A stretch of 64,000 nt of DNA from an uncultured Chryseobacterium sp. (lineage in GTDB: Bacteria; Bacteroidota; Bacteroidia; Flavobacteriales; Weeksellaceae): assembly GCA_913774355.1 (NCBI GenBank), contig CAJYGB010000020.1, forward strand, positions 62,001 to 126,000, read 5' to 3'. Under the pieces are notes generated by a model that was not told the origin of the DNA, did not search any database, and saw only the letters and a program-made list of their open reading frames with translations. Each line of letters begins with the position of its first letter. Positions within the stretch are counted from its first letter, which is position 1. Of the stretch, positions 17,707-27,089 are shown piece by piece. The position numbers and the translations under genes are program-made.

Positions 17707-18891
17707 ATGTTGATCAAAAGAAGAGAATTCCTTAAAATAAGCTCGCTGGCCGCAGCGTCATTCATGATGCCGAATTTCCTGAAAGCCATGACCTTCGACG
17801 ACGCGCTTGAACCCAACCAGAAAATCCTGGTGGTCCTGCAGTTTACCGGCGGAAACGACGGTCTCAATACCATTATTCCTTCCCGGAACGACATTTACTT
17901 CCGCGAAAGGAAAAAAATTGCCATCCAAGACTCTTTGCCCTTAACGGATGAAGCGGGGATCAATCCTGCCCTCTCCTATTTTAAAGAACTCTACGATAAA
18001 GGTGAACTCTCGGTAATGAATAACGTCGGTTACCCGAATCCCGACAAATCCCACTTCCGGAGCATGGACATCTGGCATTCCGCAAGCAAAAGCAATGAAT
18101 ACCTTGAAACCGGATGGCTGGGAAGATACCTTGATGAAGAATGCTACCGCTGCGAACATCCTACCCAGGCCCTTGAGGTAGACGATATGCTGAGCCTGGC
18201 GCTGAAAGGAGAAAACAATAAAGCATTCGCTTTCAAAGATCCGAAAAGGCTGTACCAGACCAGTCAGGAAAAATACTTCAAATCGCTGTACGATCATCAT
18301 CACGATGACGAAACGGTATCCTATCTTTATCAAACCTTAGGTTCCACCATTAGCAATGCCGGGTATATTTTCGAGAAAAGCCAGGCCAAAAAGACCACCC
18401 AGGAATATCCGAACTCCCAACTTGGAAAAGATTTCAAAACCGTAGCTTCGCTGATTAAATCGGACATCAACACCCAGGTATATTATCTGTCGGTCGGCAG
18501 TTTTGATACCCATGTGAACCAAAATGAAAGACAGCAGAAACTGTTTTCGGACATCAATGAAGCGGTAAAGTCTTTCGTGGCCGATATGAAAAGCAACGGA
18601 CTTTTCGAGAATATCCTGCTGATGACCTTCTCCGAATTTGGTCGTCGCGTTGCCCAGAATGCCAGCAACGGAACGGATCACGGAACGGCCAATCAGATGT
18701 TCTTCATCAGCGGAGGCCTGAAAAGAAAGGGTGTTTTAAACGCATTGCCCGATCTGCAAAACCTCAACGAAGGCGATCTTATTTATTCTGAAGATTTCAG
18801 GAAAGTGTATGCCACTATTCTTAAAAACTGGCTGAAAGCGGATTCGTCTAAAGTACTGGGCTGGAAAAACGGAATCTATGACTTTGTGTAA
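17707..18891 (+). CDS. DUF1501 family exported protein (Tat-type signal)
   Basis: A 394-residue member of the sulfatase-like DUF1501 family. The N-terminus 'MLIKRREFLKISSLAAASFMMP' has the twin-arginine pattern RRxFLK and suggests folded export. Landmarks: 'LVVLQFTGGNDGLNTIIP', 'NPDKSHFRSMDIWHSA', 'GWLGRYLD', 'YYLSVGSFDTHVNQ', 'MTFSEFGRRVAQNASNGTDHGTANQMF'. The conserved Asp/His residues (GNDG, FDTH, GTDHGTA) may form a metal site. Paired with DUF1800 at 16240-17652 in one operon ended by a strong terminator. Confidence 0.92.
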   Translation: MLIKRREFLKISSLAAASFMMPNFLKAMTFDDALEPNQKILVVLQFTGGNDGLNTIIPSRNDIYFRERKKIAIQDSLPLTDEAGINPALSYFKELYDKGELSVMNNVGYPNPDKSHFRSMDIWHSASKSNEYLETGWLGRYLDEECYRCEHPTQALEVDDMLSLALKGENNKAFAFKDPKRLYQTSQEKYFKSLYDHHHDDETVSYLYQTLGSTISNAGYIFEKSQAKKTTQEYPNSQLGKDFKTVASLIKSDINTQVYYLSVGSFDTHVNQNERQQKLFSDINEAVKSFVADMKSNGLFENILLMTFSEFGRRVAQNASNGTDHGTANQMFFISGGLKRKGVLNALPDLQNLNEGDLIYSEDFRKVYATILKNWLKADSSKVLGWKNGIYDFV

Positions 18892-18905
18892 GTCAATATA
18901 AGACA

Positions 18906-18935
18906 AAAGAGGCTTTCGATCAGGAAAGCCTCTTT
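18906..18935 (+). terminator. Terminator of the DUF1800-DUF1501 operon
   Basis: AAAGAGGCTTTC/GAAAGCCTCTTT, twelve perfect pairs around a six-base loop, starting 15 bases after the DUF1501 stop. Confidence 0.85.
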
Positions 18936-18964
18936 ACTATAATTTTAAATAAAACTAATTCAGA

Positions 18965-19105
18965 TTAATGTATGGATGCAGGCAGTTTTTTCGGTTCTTT
19001 CGGCTGACTTTTCTGGTCAATTTTTTCCGATATTTTTTTAACGATAAACTCAATAACCAAAGGTGCTACCATCGCCACCACTGCTTTTAATATTCTAGAT
19101 TTCAT
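18965..19105 (-). CDS. Small basic protein, 46 aa, possible membrane anchor
   Basis: A short frame from ATG 19105 encodes 46 residues: a hydrophobic helix 'VVAMVAPLVIEFIV' preceded by MKSRILKA, then a charged tail 'KKISEKIDQKSQPKEPKKLP'. It lies alone between a terminator and the WYL regulator. The composition (one helix, Lys/Pro tail, clean start and stop) is coding-like. Function unknown; small single-helix proteins of this type are common in Chryseobacterium. Confidence 0.6.
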   Translation of the reverse strand: MKSRILKAVVAMVAPLVIEFIVKKISEKIDQKSQPKEPKKLPASIH

Positions 19106-19198
19106 ACTATTTATTTTATAATAAGCTAGCAATACAATTTCTGAGCCATTATGGATCGTTACTGACTTAGTTTTCTTTTTAAAAGTTGCATGCTAAAA

Positions 19199-20218
19199 CT
19201 AATCTTCATCTGCAACAACAAGGTTTTCATAGTTTTTTGCCGCGGCTTTAAATTTTTCTTCAAGCCGCAACCTTAGCTTTCTTGGTTTGTAAACGGTCAG
19301 GCATTCCCCGAAACCCAATAGAAGGCGTTCCAGCTCAAAATTCAGTTGAACACAGATTTTAAAAACGGTACCTTCATCGGTTTCACTTACGATTTCCTGG
19401 CTGCTGTGGAACGGTTTGGTCTTCACGTAAGGCGCATTGGAAGAATCCACAAAGAAGACAACATTCCTCGGCGCCATTGTGGGAGAGACACTTACTCCGA
19501 CGATATCTTTGAAATATTCGTCGCCGTCCAGATTCAGATCGATATATTCTGTTTTTTCCTCCGGCTGAATATCCTCCATCCTGTCCAGGGCCAGATTGTA
19601 CTCTTTTCCTTTGGAAAGGCAGATCAGGAACCAGCGGTTGTTAAACTCCTTCAGCAGCTGCGGGTGAACCACATAAGAATCCGATTCCCTGGCTTTAAAA
19701 CTTTTATAATTGATCTTCAGCACTTTTTTGTGAAGGATGGCATCGTACAGCACATCAATATATTCCAGTCCTTTCAGCTGCTCATTTTTATCAAGATGGA
19801 TAATCGATTTCTGATTCGTCGAGTGGATGGAATCTTCCAGCTTCTGGATGACCCCGTTCATTTCCCTGAACATCGAAAAGTCCTTGAATTGTTTCAGGAT
19901 CTGTACTGCGTTGTTCATCGCTTTCAGGTCGCTTTCATTTACCGAAATATTGTGGATGCTGTAGTCGGGATCGCTGTAGCGGTAGTACTTCCTTTCATAG
20001 ACTTCGATCGGGGCTTCGTAACCGAACTTCTCACTCCGCATGTTCTGCAGGTCGAGCTGTATGGTCCGTCTGCTGACGAAAGATTCCTTTCCCTCAAATT
20101 CAAAAAGAGCTTCGGAACACTCGTCGATCAGGTCTTCCAGCGTATATTTCCGGTATTTGTTTTTCAGGCATTTGTCCAGCGTTTTGTAGCGGATCAGGGC
20201 GTTTTTATTCGATGACAT
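19199..20218 (-). CDS. WYL-domain transcriptional regulator
   Basis: DNA-binding regulator with an N-terminal winged-helix region (about 1-80, 'RYKTLDKCLKNKYRKYTLEDLIDECSEAL...SRRTIQLDLQNMR') and a C-terminal WYL domain (about 135-220, 'LYDAILHKKVLKINYKSFKARESDSYVVHPQLLKEFNNRWFLICLS') followed by a WCX-like extension. I start at ATG 20218 (MSSNKNALIRYKTL); the frame extends to 20263, inside a GC-rich repeat. WYL domains bind nucleic acid or nucleotides and often regulate defence and damage-response loci; its position two genes from rtcB makes it a plausible regulator of RNA repair (inference). Confidence 0.88.
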   Translation of the reverse strand: MSSNKNALIRYKTLDKCLKNKYRKYTLEDLIDECSEALFEFEGKESFVSRRTIQLDLQNMRSEKFGYEAPIEVYERKYYRYSDPDYSIHNISVNESDLKAMNNAVQILKQFKDFSMFREMNGVIQKLEDSIHSTNQKSIIHLDKNEQLKGLEYIDVLYDAILHKKVLKINYKSFKARESDSYVVHPQLLKEFNNRWFLICLSKGKEYNLALDRMEDIQPEEKTEYIDLNLDGDEYFKDIVGVSVSPTMAPRNVVFFVDSSNAPYVKTKPFHSSQEIVSETDEGTVFKICVQLNFELERLLLGFGECLTVYKPRKLRLRLEEKFKAAAKNYENLVVADED

Positions 20219-20234
20219 GGTTTCAATTTTTAAG

Positions 20235-20395
20235 ATTTGGGCGTGTCCCGGAAGCCTTGACAACAGCCAGCGCTTTTCCGGGCCGGGCTGCTTCAGGCTC
20301 CACTTCGTTGCGGTTCCGGCGCGGCGCTTGCGCCGCGCCGGAACCCCTCCCTTTGGTCAGGCCCTGCACATCCCTCACGCGGGGTGTAGTAAAAA
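20235..20395. repeat. GC-rich interspersed element with 15-bp perfect palindrome
   Basis: A block far richer in G+C than its surroundings. It contains GGTTCCGGCGCGGCG (20312-20326), loop CTTG, and CGCCGCGCCGGAACC (20331-20345), a perfect 15-bp hairpin. Flanking words 'GGGCGTGTCCCGG', 'GGGCCGGGCTGC' and 'CATCCCTCACGC' match, from memory, a non-coding element found many times in flavobacterial genomes. It sits between the WYL and HopJ-like genes, both on the minus strand. Confidence 0.7.
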
Positions 20396-20408
20396 GAGAC
20401 ATTCCTCC

Positions 20409-20441
20409 AAACCTCATAGGTTTTCAAAACCTATGAGGTTT
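20409..20441. repeat. AAACCTCATAGGTTTT palindrome (bidirectional terminator-like)
   Basis: AAACCTCATAGGTTTT (20409-20424), one base, AAAACCTATGAGGTTT (20426-20441): a perfect 16-bp inverted repeat. This exact sequence is, from memory, a very common intergenic repeat in Chryseobacterium and relatives. It is placed to end transcription of the HopJ-like gene. Confidence 0.8.
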
Positions 20442-20472
20442 AAATCAACAATCCCATTTAAGGTTAAATAAC

Positions 20473-20805
20473 TTATTTTCGCTTTAGGGCTTTTCCTCCA
20501 AAAGAAATTCCTTCCCACCCGGTCTGCATAAAGTTCCGGATATTCTGGTGATCGGTTCCTTCCGGATTTTTCAGCACGTCTTCCCGGTAAAACTCCCCGA
20601 AAAGGTTCAGCGTTTCCTGCTTTGAAAGATCATTTAACTGCGCAAAACTGAAAACTTTGCACGAACCGTTATTCTGCCCGGCTTCATTCACCGCATTCCC
20701 GTTGGTAAATTTCGTCGGGGTGAAATCGTAATGTTCATCAATAAAAGCAATAACATCTTTGAACTGAATGTCTTCCGCTGATTTTTCTAAGTTTTCAAAT
20801 AACAT
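20473..20805 (-). CDS. HopJ-like protein
   Basis: A 110-residue cytoplasmic protein of the HopJ type III effector family by name ('IAFIDEHYDFTPTKFTNGNAVNEAGQNNGSCKVFSFAQL', 'TLNLFGEFYREDVLKNPEGTDHQNIRNFM'). The family is widespread in free-living bacteria without type III secretion, so the name is historical and the function unknown. It is divergent from rtcB, whose start is 87 bases away, so they share a promoter region. Confidence 0.85.
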   Translation of the reverse strand: MLFENLEKSAEDIQFKDVIAFIDEHYDFTPTKFTNGNAVNEAGQNNGSCKVFSFAQLNDLSKQETLNLFGEFYREDVLKNPEGTDHQNIRNFMQTGWEGISFGGKALKRK

Positions 20806-20829
20806 TGTCTATAATTTTTTCAAAAATAA

Positions 20830-22287
<1,458 letters not shown>

Positions 22288-22623
22288 TTTTTCTTTTGTC
22301 TTGAAATCGAAGATTCGACATCGTCAAACAAAAGAAACAAAAATTCAAGACCTGGAAACTTCCGCTAAAAATTAAAACTTCATCCTAAAATTCCCAAAAC
22401 TTGCGCGAGTTCAAGAGGCATTCTTCGGTTCAAAATTATAGTCGCGTTTCGAACAGTGGGAATTTTTTAACGGATGAAAATTTAATTTTTTAAACGCTCC
22501 ATTTTCCGAAGTCGAATGATTTATAAGAACCAAAATTAATGAAATTTCATTATAAAATTCTTGCGTTTGAAACTCAAAGATGAGACACATCTTTTTATTT
22601 AATTAAAACATAAACTAATAACT
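22288..22623. other. Spacer between rtcB and the tRNA-like RNA, no gene seen
   Basis: About 340 bases without a plausible frame. It carries A+T-rich tracts and ends with the promoter candidate below. Confidence 0.5.
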
Positions 22624-22631
22624 TAGCCTTG
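22624..22631 (+). promoter_or_regulatory. Possible -7 box for the tRNA-like RNA
   Basis: TAGCCTTG fits TAnnTTTG with one change and lies 45 bases before the acceptor stem. No clear -33 element. Confidence 0.35.
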
Positions 22632-22676
22632 TAGATGTGAAAGTCTGCAGGGCTCATGAAAACTTTTTATACGGCA

Positions 22677-22783
22677 GGGGCAGTAGCTCAGATGGTAGAG
22701 CAACAGATTACTTTCCGCCCTTGGCAACGAAGGTTCCTGTAAATTACGAGTGTGTGTCGCAGGTTCGAGCCCTGCCTGCCCCT
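22677..22783 (+). ncRNA. tRNA-like RNA with enlarged, non-standard anticodon region
   Basis: Acceptor stem GGGGCAG (22677-22683) pairs perfectly with CTGCCCC (22776-22782). D arm GCTC/GAGC (22686-22689, 22698-22701) with GG in the loop. T arm GCAGG/CCTGC (22759-22763, 22771-22775) with loop TTCGAGC. The whole tRNA elbow is therefore intact. Between D and T arms there are 57 bases instead of about 27, and no normal five-pair anticodon arm is possible. Instead ACAG (22703-22706) can pair with CTGT (22737-22740), enclosing CCTT/AAGG (22719-22722, 22730-22733) with a seven-base loop GGCAACG. No CCA is encoded. It follows rtcB; tRNA-like RNAs linked to RtcB repair systems have been proposed before (Burroughs and Aravind, RNA repair survey). 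A tRNA with an intron or a decayed tRNA are the alternatives. Confidence 0.75.
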
Positions 22784-22803
22784 CAAAAAATATGGCACAG
22801 AAA

Positions 22804-22957
22804 GTTCCTATATATTTAGACCTTACTTTCCGCCTTTTATAAAACTTTAAAGCAAAGGGAGTTCCTATGATTTTTGAAAAATTACTCCCCGCTTTTTATA
22901 AACTATAGGTAAAAGGAGTTCCTATATTATTCACTTAAAGAAAACTTACTCCTCACC
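22804..22957 (+). repeat. Tandem hairpin units related to the tRNA-like insert
   Basis: The word TTACTTTCCGCC inside the tRNA-like RNA (22708-22719) recurs at 22823-22834, as TTACTCCCCGC at 22882-22892, and as TTACTCCTCACC at 22946-22957. GTTCCTAT recurs at 22804, 22861 and 22918 (GTTCCTGT in the tRNA-like RNA). Units are about 60 bases. In two units the ends pair: ACTTTC with GGGAGT (22825-22830/22857-22862, using G-U pairs) and ACTCC with GGAGT (22884-22888/22915-22919). The T-to-C change opposite G-G keeps pairing, which argues for selection on RNA structure. They precede the ATG at 22976 by 18 bases and may form its 5' leader or part of a longer RNA. Confidence 0.6.
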
Positions 22958-22975
22958 TATTAATAAAACAAAACC

Positions 22976-24730
22976 ATGAAAACACTACAATTATTCAATG
23001 CCGTTTTGGCGAAAGAGTCTCCTGCAGAAGCTTTTATTTCAGACGATGGTTTTATCATTGAACCTAATGCCTTATGGGCAAAGAATCAAATTCTTTCCTA
23101 TTATGCCAGGGAAAAGCTGAACGGAAACGATTTAAACAAAACCTTTCATAAATCCTGGCAGAAGATCAAAGACAGCACCAGAGCACAATTGCTTTTGGAG
23201 CAGGTATTCCATTATATTTCTACCTACGGAAGCGATTTCAGGGGGGAGATTTTTATTCCGAATGAAGTCCTGAATGTGCCGGATCTGAAGCTGACTTTCA
23301 AAGTTATTAAAGCCTATACGGAAAAGGAAATGATTGAAAAATGTCTTTCCCTTCTAAGTTCCGGCATCGCCCTGAAAGAAGAAACCATTGATGATGTGCT
23401 GTCCGTTTTACATAACGATCTGCATTACGATTTTACCGGAAAAGAAAATATCCGGAACAAAGAAGCGATCATTAAAATTGCCGACCGTTACGACGTTTTC
23501 CCCGAAAATCCCGTTGAGTTTTTCCGGTATGTGGTCTATAAAACGACCAGGGAAACGCTACTGATAAAAAATGATGATCTGATCAACAGGATCATACAGA
23601 GTAAATTCAATCCGACCTGGCTTTTTGAAAGTTTCGGACTGGAAAAGCTGGCTCAGATTTTCAACCGCTTCAAGCCTCTGTTCCTGGCTTATAAAAACAG
23701 GGCTCCGAAAACGATTAACAGAATTTCAAAGCTGTCCAAAGTCCATCATCAGCCGTTGGTTTCCAACCCGTTGAATAATGCCACGAATATGCTGCTGGAA
23801 AACAGCGACCTGCACTGGCTGGAAAATGCAACGCCGTTTGCGTTGTTTAAAGCTTTATCCGCATGTTATGCAAGGATGTACGGCCAGAATACTTTTGTGT
23901 ACAGAGTCCGGAACGGTAAATCATGGACGAAGCAGTCGTCGACAGGAACTTCAGTAAATGAATCGAACTACGGTTTTATTTTAACCTATTTAAGATCAAA
24001 GTATAATTTTTCCGGAAAGAAGTTCTATTTCCCCGAAGATGTGGAATTTGGCCTCCCGACTTCCGAAAAGATGTTCGTAGGGAATATTCCGACAGGAACC
24101 AGATTCTTCGGAGAAAGACTGGCCGTCGGGATTTACTGGAAAAATGCCTGGGGCGCCTTTGATCTCGACATTTCCGGACTGAATATCGCCGGAAAGATCG
24201 GTTGGAATGCCGCCTATAATCAGAATGAAGGCCAGCTGATCTACTCCGGGGATATCACCAATGCGCCTGATGGAGCCGTGGAATACCTTTACGCCAACCG
24301 CGGACTGGCCGCACCGACTTTGGTCATGAGCAATGTTTTCAACGGTAACAGCGACTGCGGATACAAGATCATCATCGGAAAAGGCGATGCGGTTTCCTAC
24401 GATTATATGATGAATCCGAACAATCTCTTTGCGGAAGCCAGATGCCAGTCGGTTCAGAAGCAGACCATTGTAGGGATGCTGTTGCCCAAAAATGAAAAAC
24501 AATGCTTTGTATTGCTGAATTTCGGTGCCGGACACTCGCATGTTTCCGGAAATACGGAAGTTTCGGTGATGGCCACTAATGCGCTGTACCAGCAATGGTA
24601 CGAGCCGCTTTCCTTTAATCATCTGATTCAGGAGCTGGGTGCGGAAATTGTTCCTCATCGGGAAGAAGCCGATTTTGATTTTTCTCTGGATAAGCTGGAA
24701 AAAGACAGCTTCACGGGAATTTTCAAATGA
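22976..24730 (+). CDS. Large protein with TerD-like C-terminal region, linked to rtcB
   Basis: A 584-residue cytoplasmic protein. Residues 1-300 are mainly helical and unknown to me. The C-terminal part has 'FYFPEDVEFGLPTSEKMFVGNIPTG', 'AFDLDISGLNIAGKIGWNAAYNQNEGQ', 'YSGDITNAPDGAVEYLYA', which recall TerD-type calcium-binding domains and the MXAN_6230/SCO0854-like proteins (family assignment from memory, not secure). It lacks the vWA domain expected of a Ro/TROVE protein. Its place behind the tRNA-like RNA and hairpins suggests it binds or scaffolds that RNA for RtcB. No export signal. Confidence 0.6.
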   Translation: MKTLQLFNAVLAKESPAEAFISDDGFIIEPNALWAKNQILSYYAREKLNGNDLNKTFHKSWQKIKDSTRAQLLLEQVFHYISTYGSDFRGEIFIPNEVLNVPDLKLTFKVIKAYTEKEMIEKCLSLLSSGIALKEETIDDVLSVLHNDLHYDFTGKENIRNKEAIIKIADRYDVFPENPVEFFRYVVYKTTRETLLIKNDDLINRIIQSKFNPTWLFESFGLEKLAQIFNRFKPLFLAYKNRAPKTINRISKLSKVHHQPLVSNPLNNATNMLLENSDLHWLENATPFALFKALSACYARMYGQNTFVYRVRNGKSWTKQSSTGTSVNESNYGFILTYLRSKYNFSGKKFYFPEDVEFGLPTSEKMFVGNIPTGTRFFGERLAVGIYWKNAWGAFDLDISGLNIAGKIGWNAAYNQNEGQLIYSGDITNAPDGAVEYLYANRGLAAPTLVMSNVFNGNSDCGYKIIIGKGDAVSYDYMMNPNNLFAEARCQSVQKQTIVGMLLPKNEKQCFVLLNFGAGHSHVSGNTEVSVMATNALYQQWYEPLSFNHLIQELGAEIVPHREEADFDFSLDKLEKDSFTGIFK

Positions 24731-25035
24731 TCAGTTTATATAAGATTTATATAAGAATGGTGAAGATATAACGCAATCTGCGCCATCTGAAAATCTGCGT
24801 GAGGCTTTTTTAAGGCAAAGATTTTGTTTAAAAACCTGCATATTTAAAGTGAGCAAAGAATGAATCAGCAGGCTGATTTGATAAAGTGCATGTTCAAGCT
24901 TCGCGCAGCAAATTTATTTGCCTTTGCTTTTAAAAACTTTCCACAAAGAAAGTCTGCGCCATCTGCAAAGTCCGCGTGGGAATTTTTTAATACAAAGATT
25001 TTATTCTAAACCGGCATATCACAAAAGAAAAAACT
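24731..25035. repeat. Spacer with dispersed repeat sequence
   Basis: Contains twice the words 'TCTGCGCCATCTG' and 'TCTGCGTG/GTCCGCGTGGG', and a segment 'GAATCAGCAGGCTGATTTGAT' (24858-24878) that recurs almost unchanged at about 44868-44888. No gene seen. Confidence 0.55.
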
Positions 25036-25063
25036 GAGGCTGTCTAATTTTTTAGACAGCCTC
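25036..25063 (-). terminator. Terminator after the Asn/Thr/Gly-repeat protein gene
   Basis: GAGGCTGTCTAA/TTAGACAGCCTC, twelve perfect pairs around TTTT. It lies between two converging genes and could act for both. Confidence 0.75.
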
Positions 25064-25105
25064 TCAAATATTTACAGGTTACTTTGTTCTCTATTTTTCG
25101 GTATT

Positions 25106-25549
25106 TTATTTGGGTGTACCGGTATTGATGGTTCCGCTGGTATTTAAGGTACCCGTGGTTCCATACTTTACTGTATTGTTGGTTCCGGTTTTTAATACTC
25201 CGTTACCCGTATTCAATGTACCGGTAGTGCCATTATTCAGCATACCGTTATTATTCATCGTTCCGGTGGCTCCGTTATTAAGGGTACTGTTGGTGTTTAA
25301 AGTCCCGTTGGTTCCTGTATTCAGGGTACCGGAGCCGGTATTGAGGGAACTGTTTGTTTTAATAGTTCCTGTAGTTCCGTTATTCAGGAGGCCGTTGCCA
25401 TTCAACGTGTTGTTGGTCCCGTTATTCATAATTCCGGTACCGCTGTTCATCGTTCCGGTATTGGTTCTGGTCGTGGTGGTTGTCGTCGTCTGTGCACACA
25501 CCGTGACAAAACCGCCTATTACGAATGCTGCTGCAATTAAATTTTTCAT
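25106..25549 (-). CDS. Exported Asn/Thr/Gly-rich tandem-repeat protein
   Basis: Signal peptide (MKNLIAAAFVIGGFVTVCAQ) followed by about 125 residues made almost only of N, T, G, L, M, I and S, in units such as 'GTLNTGTN', 'GTMNNNG', 'MLNNGTT'. A hydrophobic residue before N recurs every 6-8 residues, alternating, as expected of a beta-solenoid or ice-binding-like/adhesive surface repeat. No Cys or catalytic residues follow the signal. The opposite strand is also open over this stretch (Val/Pro-rich) because of the repeat, but only this strand has a signal peptide, terminator and sensible start. Function unknown. Confidence 0.75.
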   Translation of the reverse strand: MKNLIAAAFVIGGFVTVCAQTTTTTTTRTNTGTMNSGTGIMNNGTNNTLNGNGLLNNGTTGTIKTNSSLNTGSGTLNTGTNGTLNTNSTLNNGATGTMNNNGMLNNGTTGTLNTGNGVLKTGTNNTVKYGTTGTLNTSGTINTGTPK

Positions 25550-26045
25550 ACTTTTTTATTTTAGATTGGTGATGGTATAGGATATACAATTATCGTACAA
25601 AATCTTCAGATGCCACGAATCTTTTATCCTGATTGATAAGTAATTAGTTGAAACCACTTTAAAAGGCTGGAAGTTGGAAGCCATGTACCGGAAGTTTTTC
25701 CTGTTAAAATAACGACTGACTGTTTTAATAGCAAATCATAAGATTAAGCCCAATAAGTAATTTGATCCGGGATTTTATTTTATATTTACTTTTCATTTAT
25801 GCCTTAAGCAAAGTGAGCGTTTACAGGTTTTTAATCCTATCGAGGCTGCCATTTCAGCTTTTGTATTCTCTTATTCAGGTAATCATATTTATTTAATTAG
25901 TAAAAAGTTATGATTATTCTGATATTATATGCTCATCCGAAAATGACTGATAGAAAATTTTTCAAAACAACGATTATTCTTTGAATGGTGATATTTTATT
26001 TACTAAATTTATCATGCTGAAATCAGTGTTACAACAAATACAATC
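25550..26045. other. Intergenic stretch of about 500 bases, no gene seen
   Basis: A+T-rich spacer between divergent genes. It includes 'GGCTGGAAGTTGGAAGCC' (25667-25684), a fragment of a type common in Chryseobacterium spacers. No convincing promoter box or RNA. Confidence 0.5.
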
Positions 26046-27089
26046 ATGAATGAAAATATTTTGCTCTACCAGGTAAAGCCCGGAGATACCCTCGACAAAA
26101 TCGGAGGTACCATCGGAATGACGGGAAATCAGCTGAAGGATTTCCACAATGCCCATTGTGGGAAAATGGAGAGATTGTGGTTCGATAATCTGGTTGGTAT
26201 AAAGCAAATTATCATTCCGAAAGAATACAAAAGCCCGGAACAACTGAAAAGGGAAGCCGACAAAAACCTTCCTCCACTCCACCTCACTGAAGATTTCTAT
26301 GCAGACCGTTATTTTGTGAAAGAAACTTTTTCGGGTCTTTCCGGAAACGATCTTGAAATTGATTATCAAGTGGATATCGGTTTGAAAAAAATCCAGGAAA
26401 CCGGTATTGCAGATTATATTGCAGATGTACGATGTTATGATTTCAAAAAAAACGGAACAGTTCCTGATGATAAAATGAGCGAGATCTCTTTGGCCTGTAT
26501 GGAAAGTATCTCTCCTATCTTTTTCACTATTACTTTTGCGGGAAAACTCTCCGGGATCTTTGAATTTGAAAAGCTGAAACAGAGATTTCAGGAAAAACGA
26601 CCTGACTTGGAAAACTTTTTTATCGGCGAGGTTTATAAGGCTTATCTTGACAAATTCCAGGGAAATCTGGGAAATCAGGAATATATCCTGAAACAGTTTT
26701 CCTCTACCCTCCTCTATCAGTTGATTTTTCCGAAGATGGAATGGTTTCATAAAACCGGTAACTGGTCGGAAGATTTCTGTTTTGTTCAGAATTCTTTTCC
26801 GGTAAAATGCAGAATGAATGCGGAATATCATCATGCGGAACCTGAAACAGCAGAAACTCTGCTCAAAGGTTATATTGAAGAACCTCTCAGCCTCCGGGAA
26901 ATATTGCGCGGGGTATGGTTTACCGAAAAACCTGAAGAACAGGCAGACGGCGAAATAGAATTCCGTTACCGCACCGATAAGAAAACAAAAAAAATGCTTC
27001 AGGCAGAGGCTTTCGTTATTTTAAACAGTGAGGATGAACTCTACCGGAAACAAACAATAAAACTGATCTCCAATGAAAAAATATCCTGA
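26046..27089 (+). CDS. LysM-domain protein of a type VI cargo module
   Basis: A 347-residue protein without signal peptide. Residues 7-60 are a LysM domain ('YQVKPGDTLDKIGGTIGMTGNQLKDFHNAH...IKQIIIPKEY'); the rest is an unknown helical/beta region. Such LysM proteins without export signals are encoded next to DUF4280 PAAR-like proteins in Bacteroidota type VI secretion (T6SS) and contractile-tail loci, where they probably help mount cargo on the spike. The gene overlaps the DUF4280 gene by 17 bases. No T6SS structural genes are in the window, so this is an orphan cargo locus. Confidence 0.75.
   Translation: MNENILLYQVKPGDTLDKIGGTIGMTGNQLKDFHNAHCGKMERLWFDNLVGIKQIIIPKEYKSPEQLKREADKNLPPLHLTEDFYADRYFVKETFSGLSGNDLEIDYQVDIGLKKIQETGIADYIADVRCYDFKKNGTVPDDKMSEISLACMESISPIFFTITFAGKLSGIFEFEKLKQRFQEKRPDLENFFIGEVYKAYLDKFQGNLGNQEYILKQFSSTLLYQLIFPKMEWFHKTGNWSEDFCFVQNSFPVKCRMNAEYHHAEPETAETLLKGYIEEPLSLREILRGVWFTEKPEEQADGEIEFRYRTDKKTKKMLQAEAFVILNSEDELYRKQTIKLISNEKIS

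Noticed and set aside
22637..22819. Open frame running through the tRNA-like RNA
   Set aside because: It crosses the paired acceptor, D and T arms, has no plausible start context and no protein-like composition; the RNA reading explains the bases better.
22976..24730. Reading the rtcB-linked protein as a Ro60/TROVE protein
   Set aside because: No vWA/MIDAS (DxSxS) region and no TROVE-like blocks are visible; the end looks TerD-like instead. The tRNA-like RNA therefore need not be a Y RNA such as YrlA.
25110..25580. Plus-strand frame opposite the Asn/Thr/Gly repeat gene
   Set aside because: It is a Val/Pro-rich mirror of a repetitive minus-strand gene, without signal peptide, terminator or conserved start.
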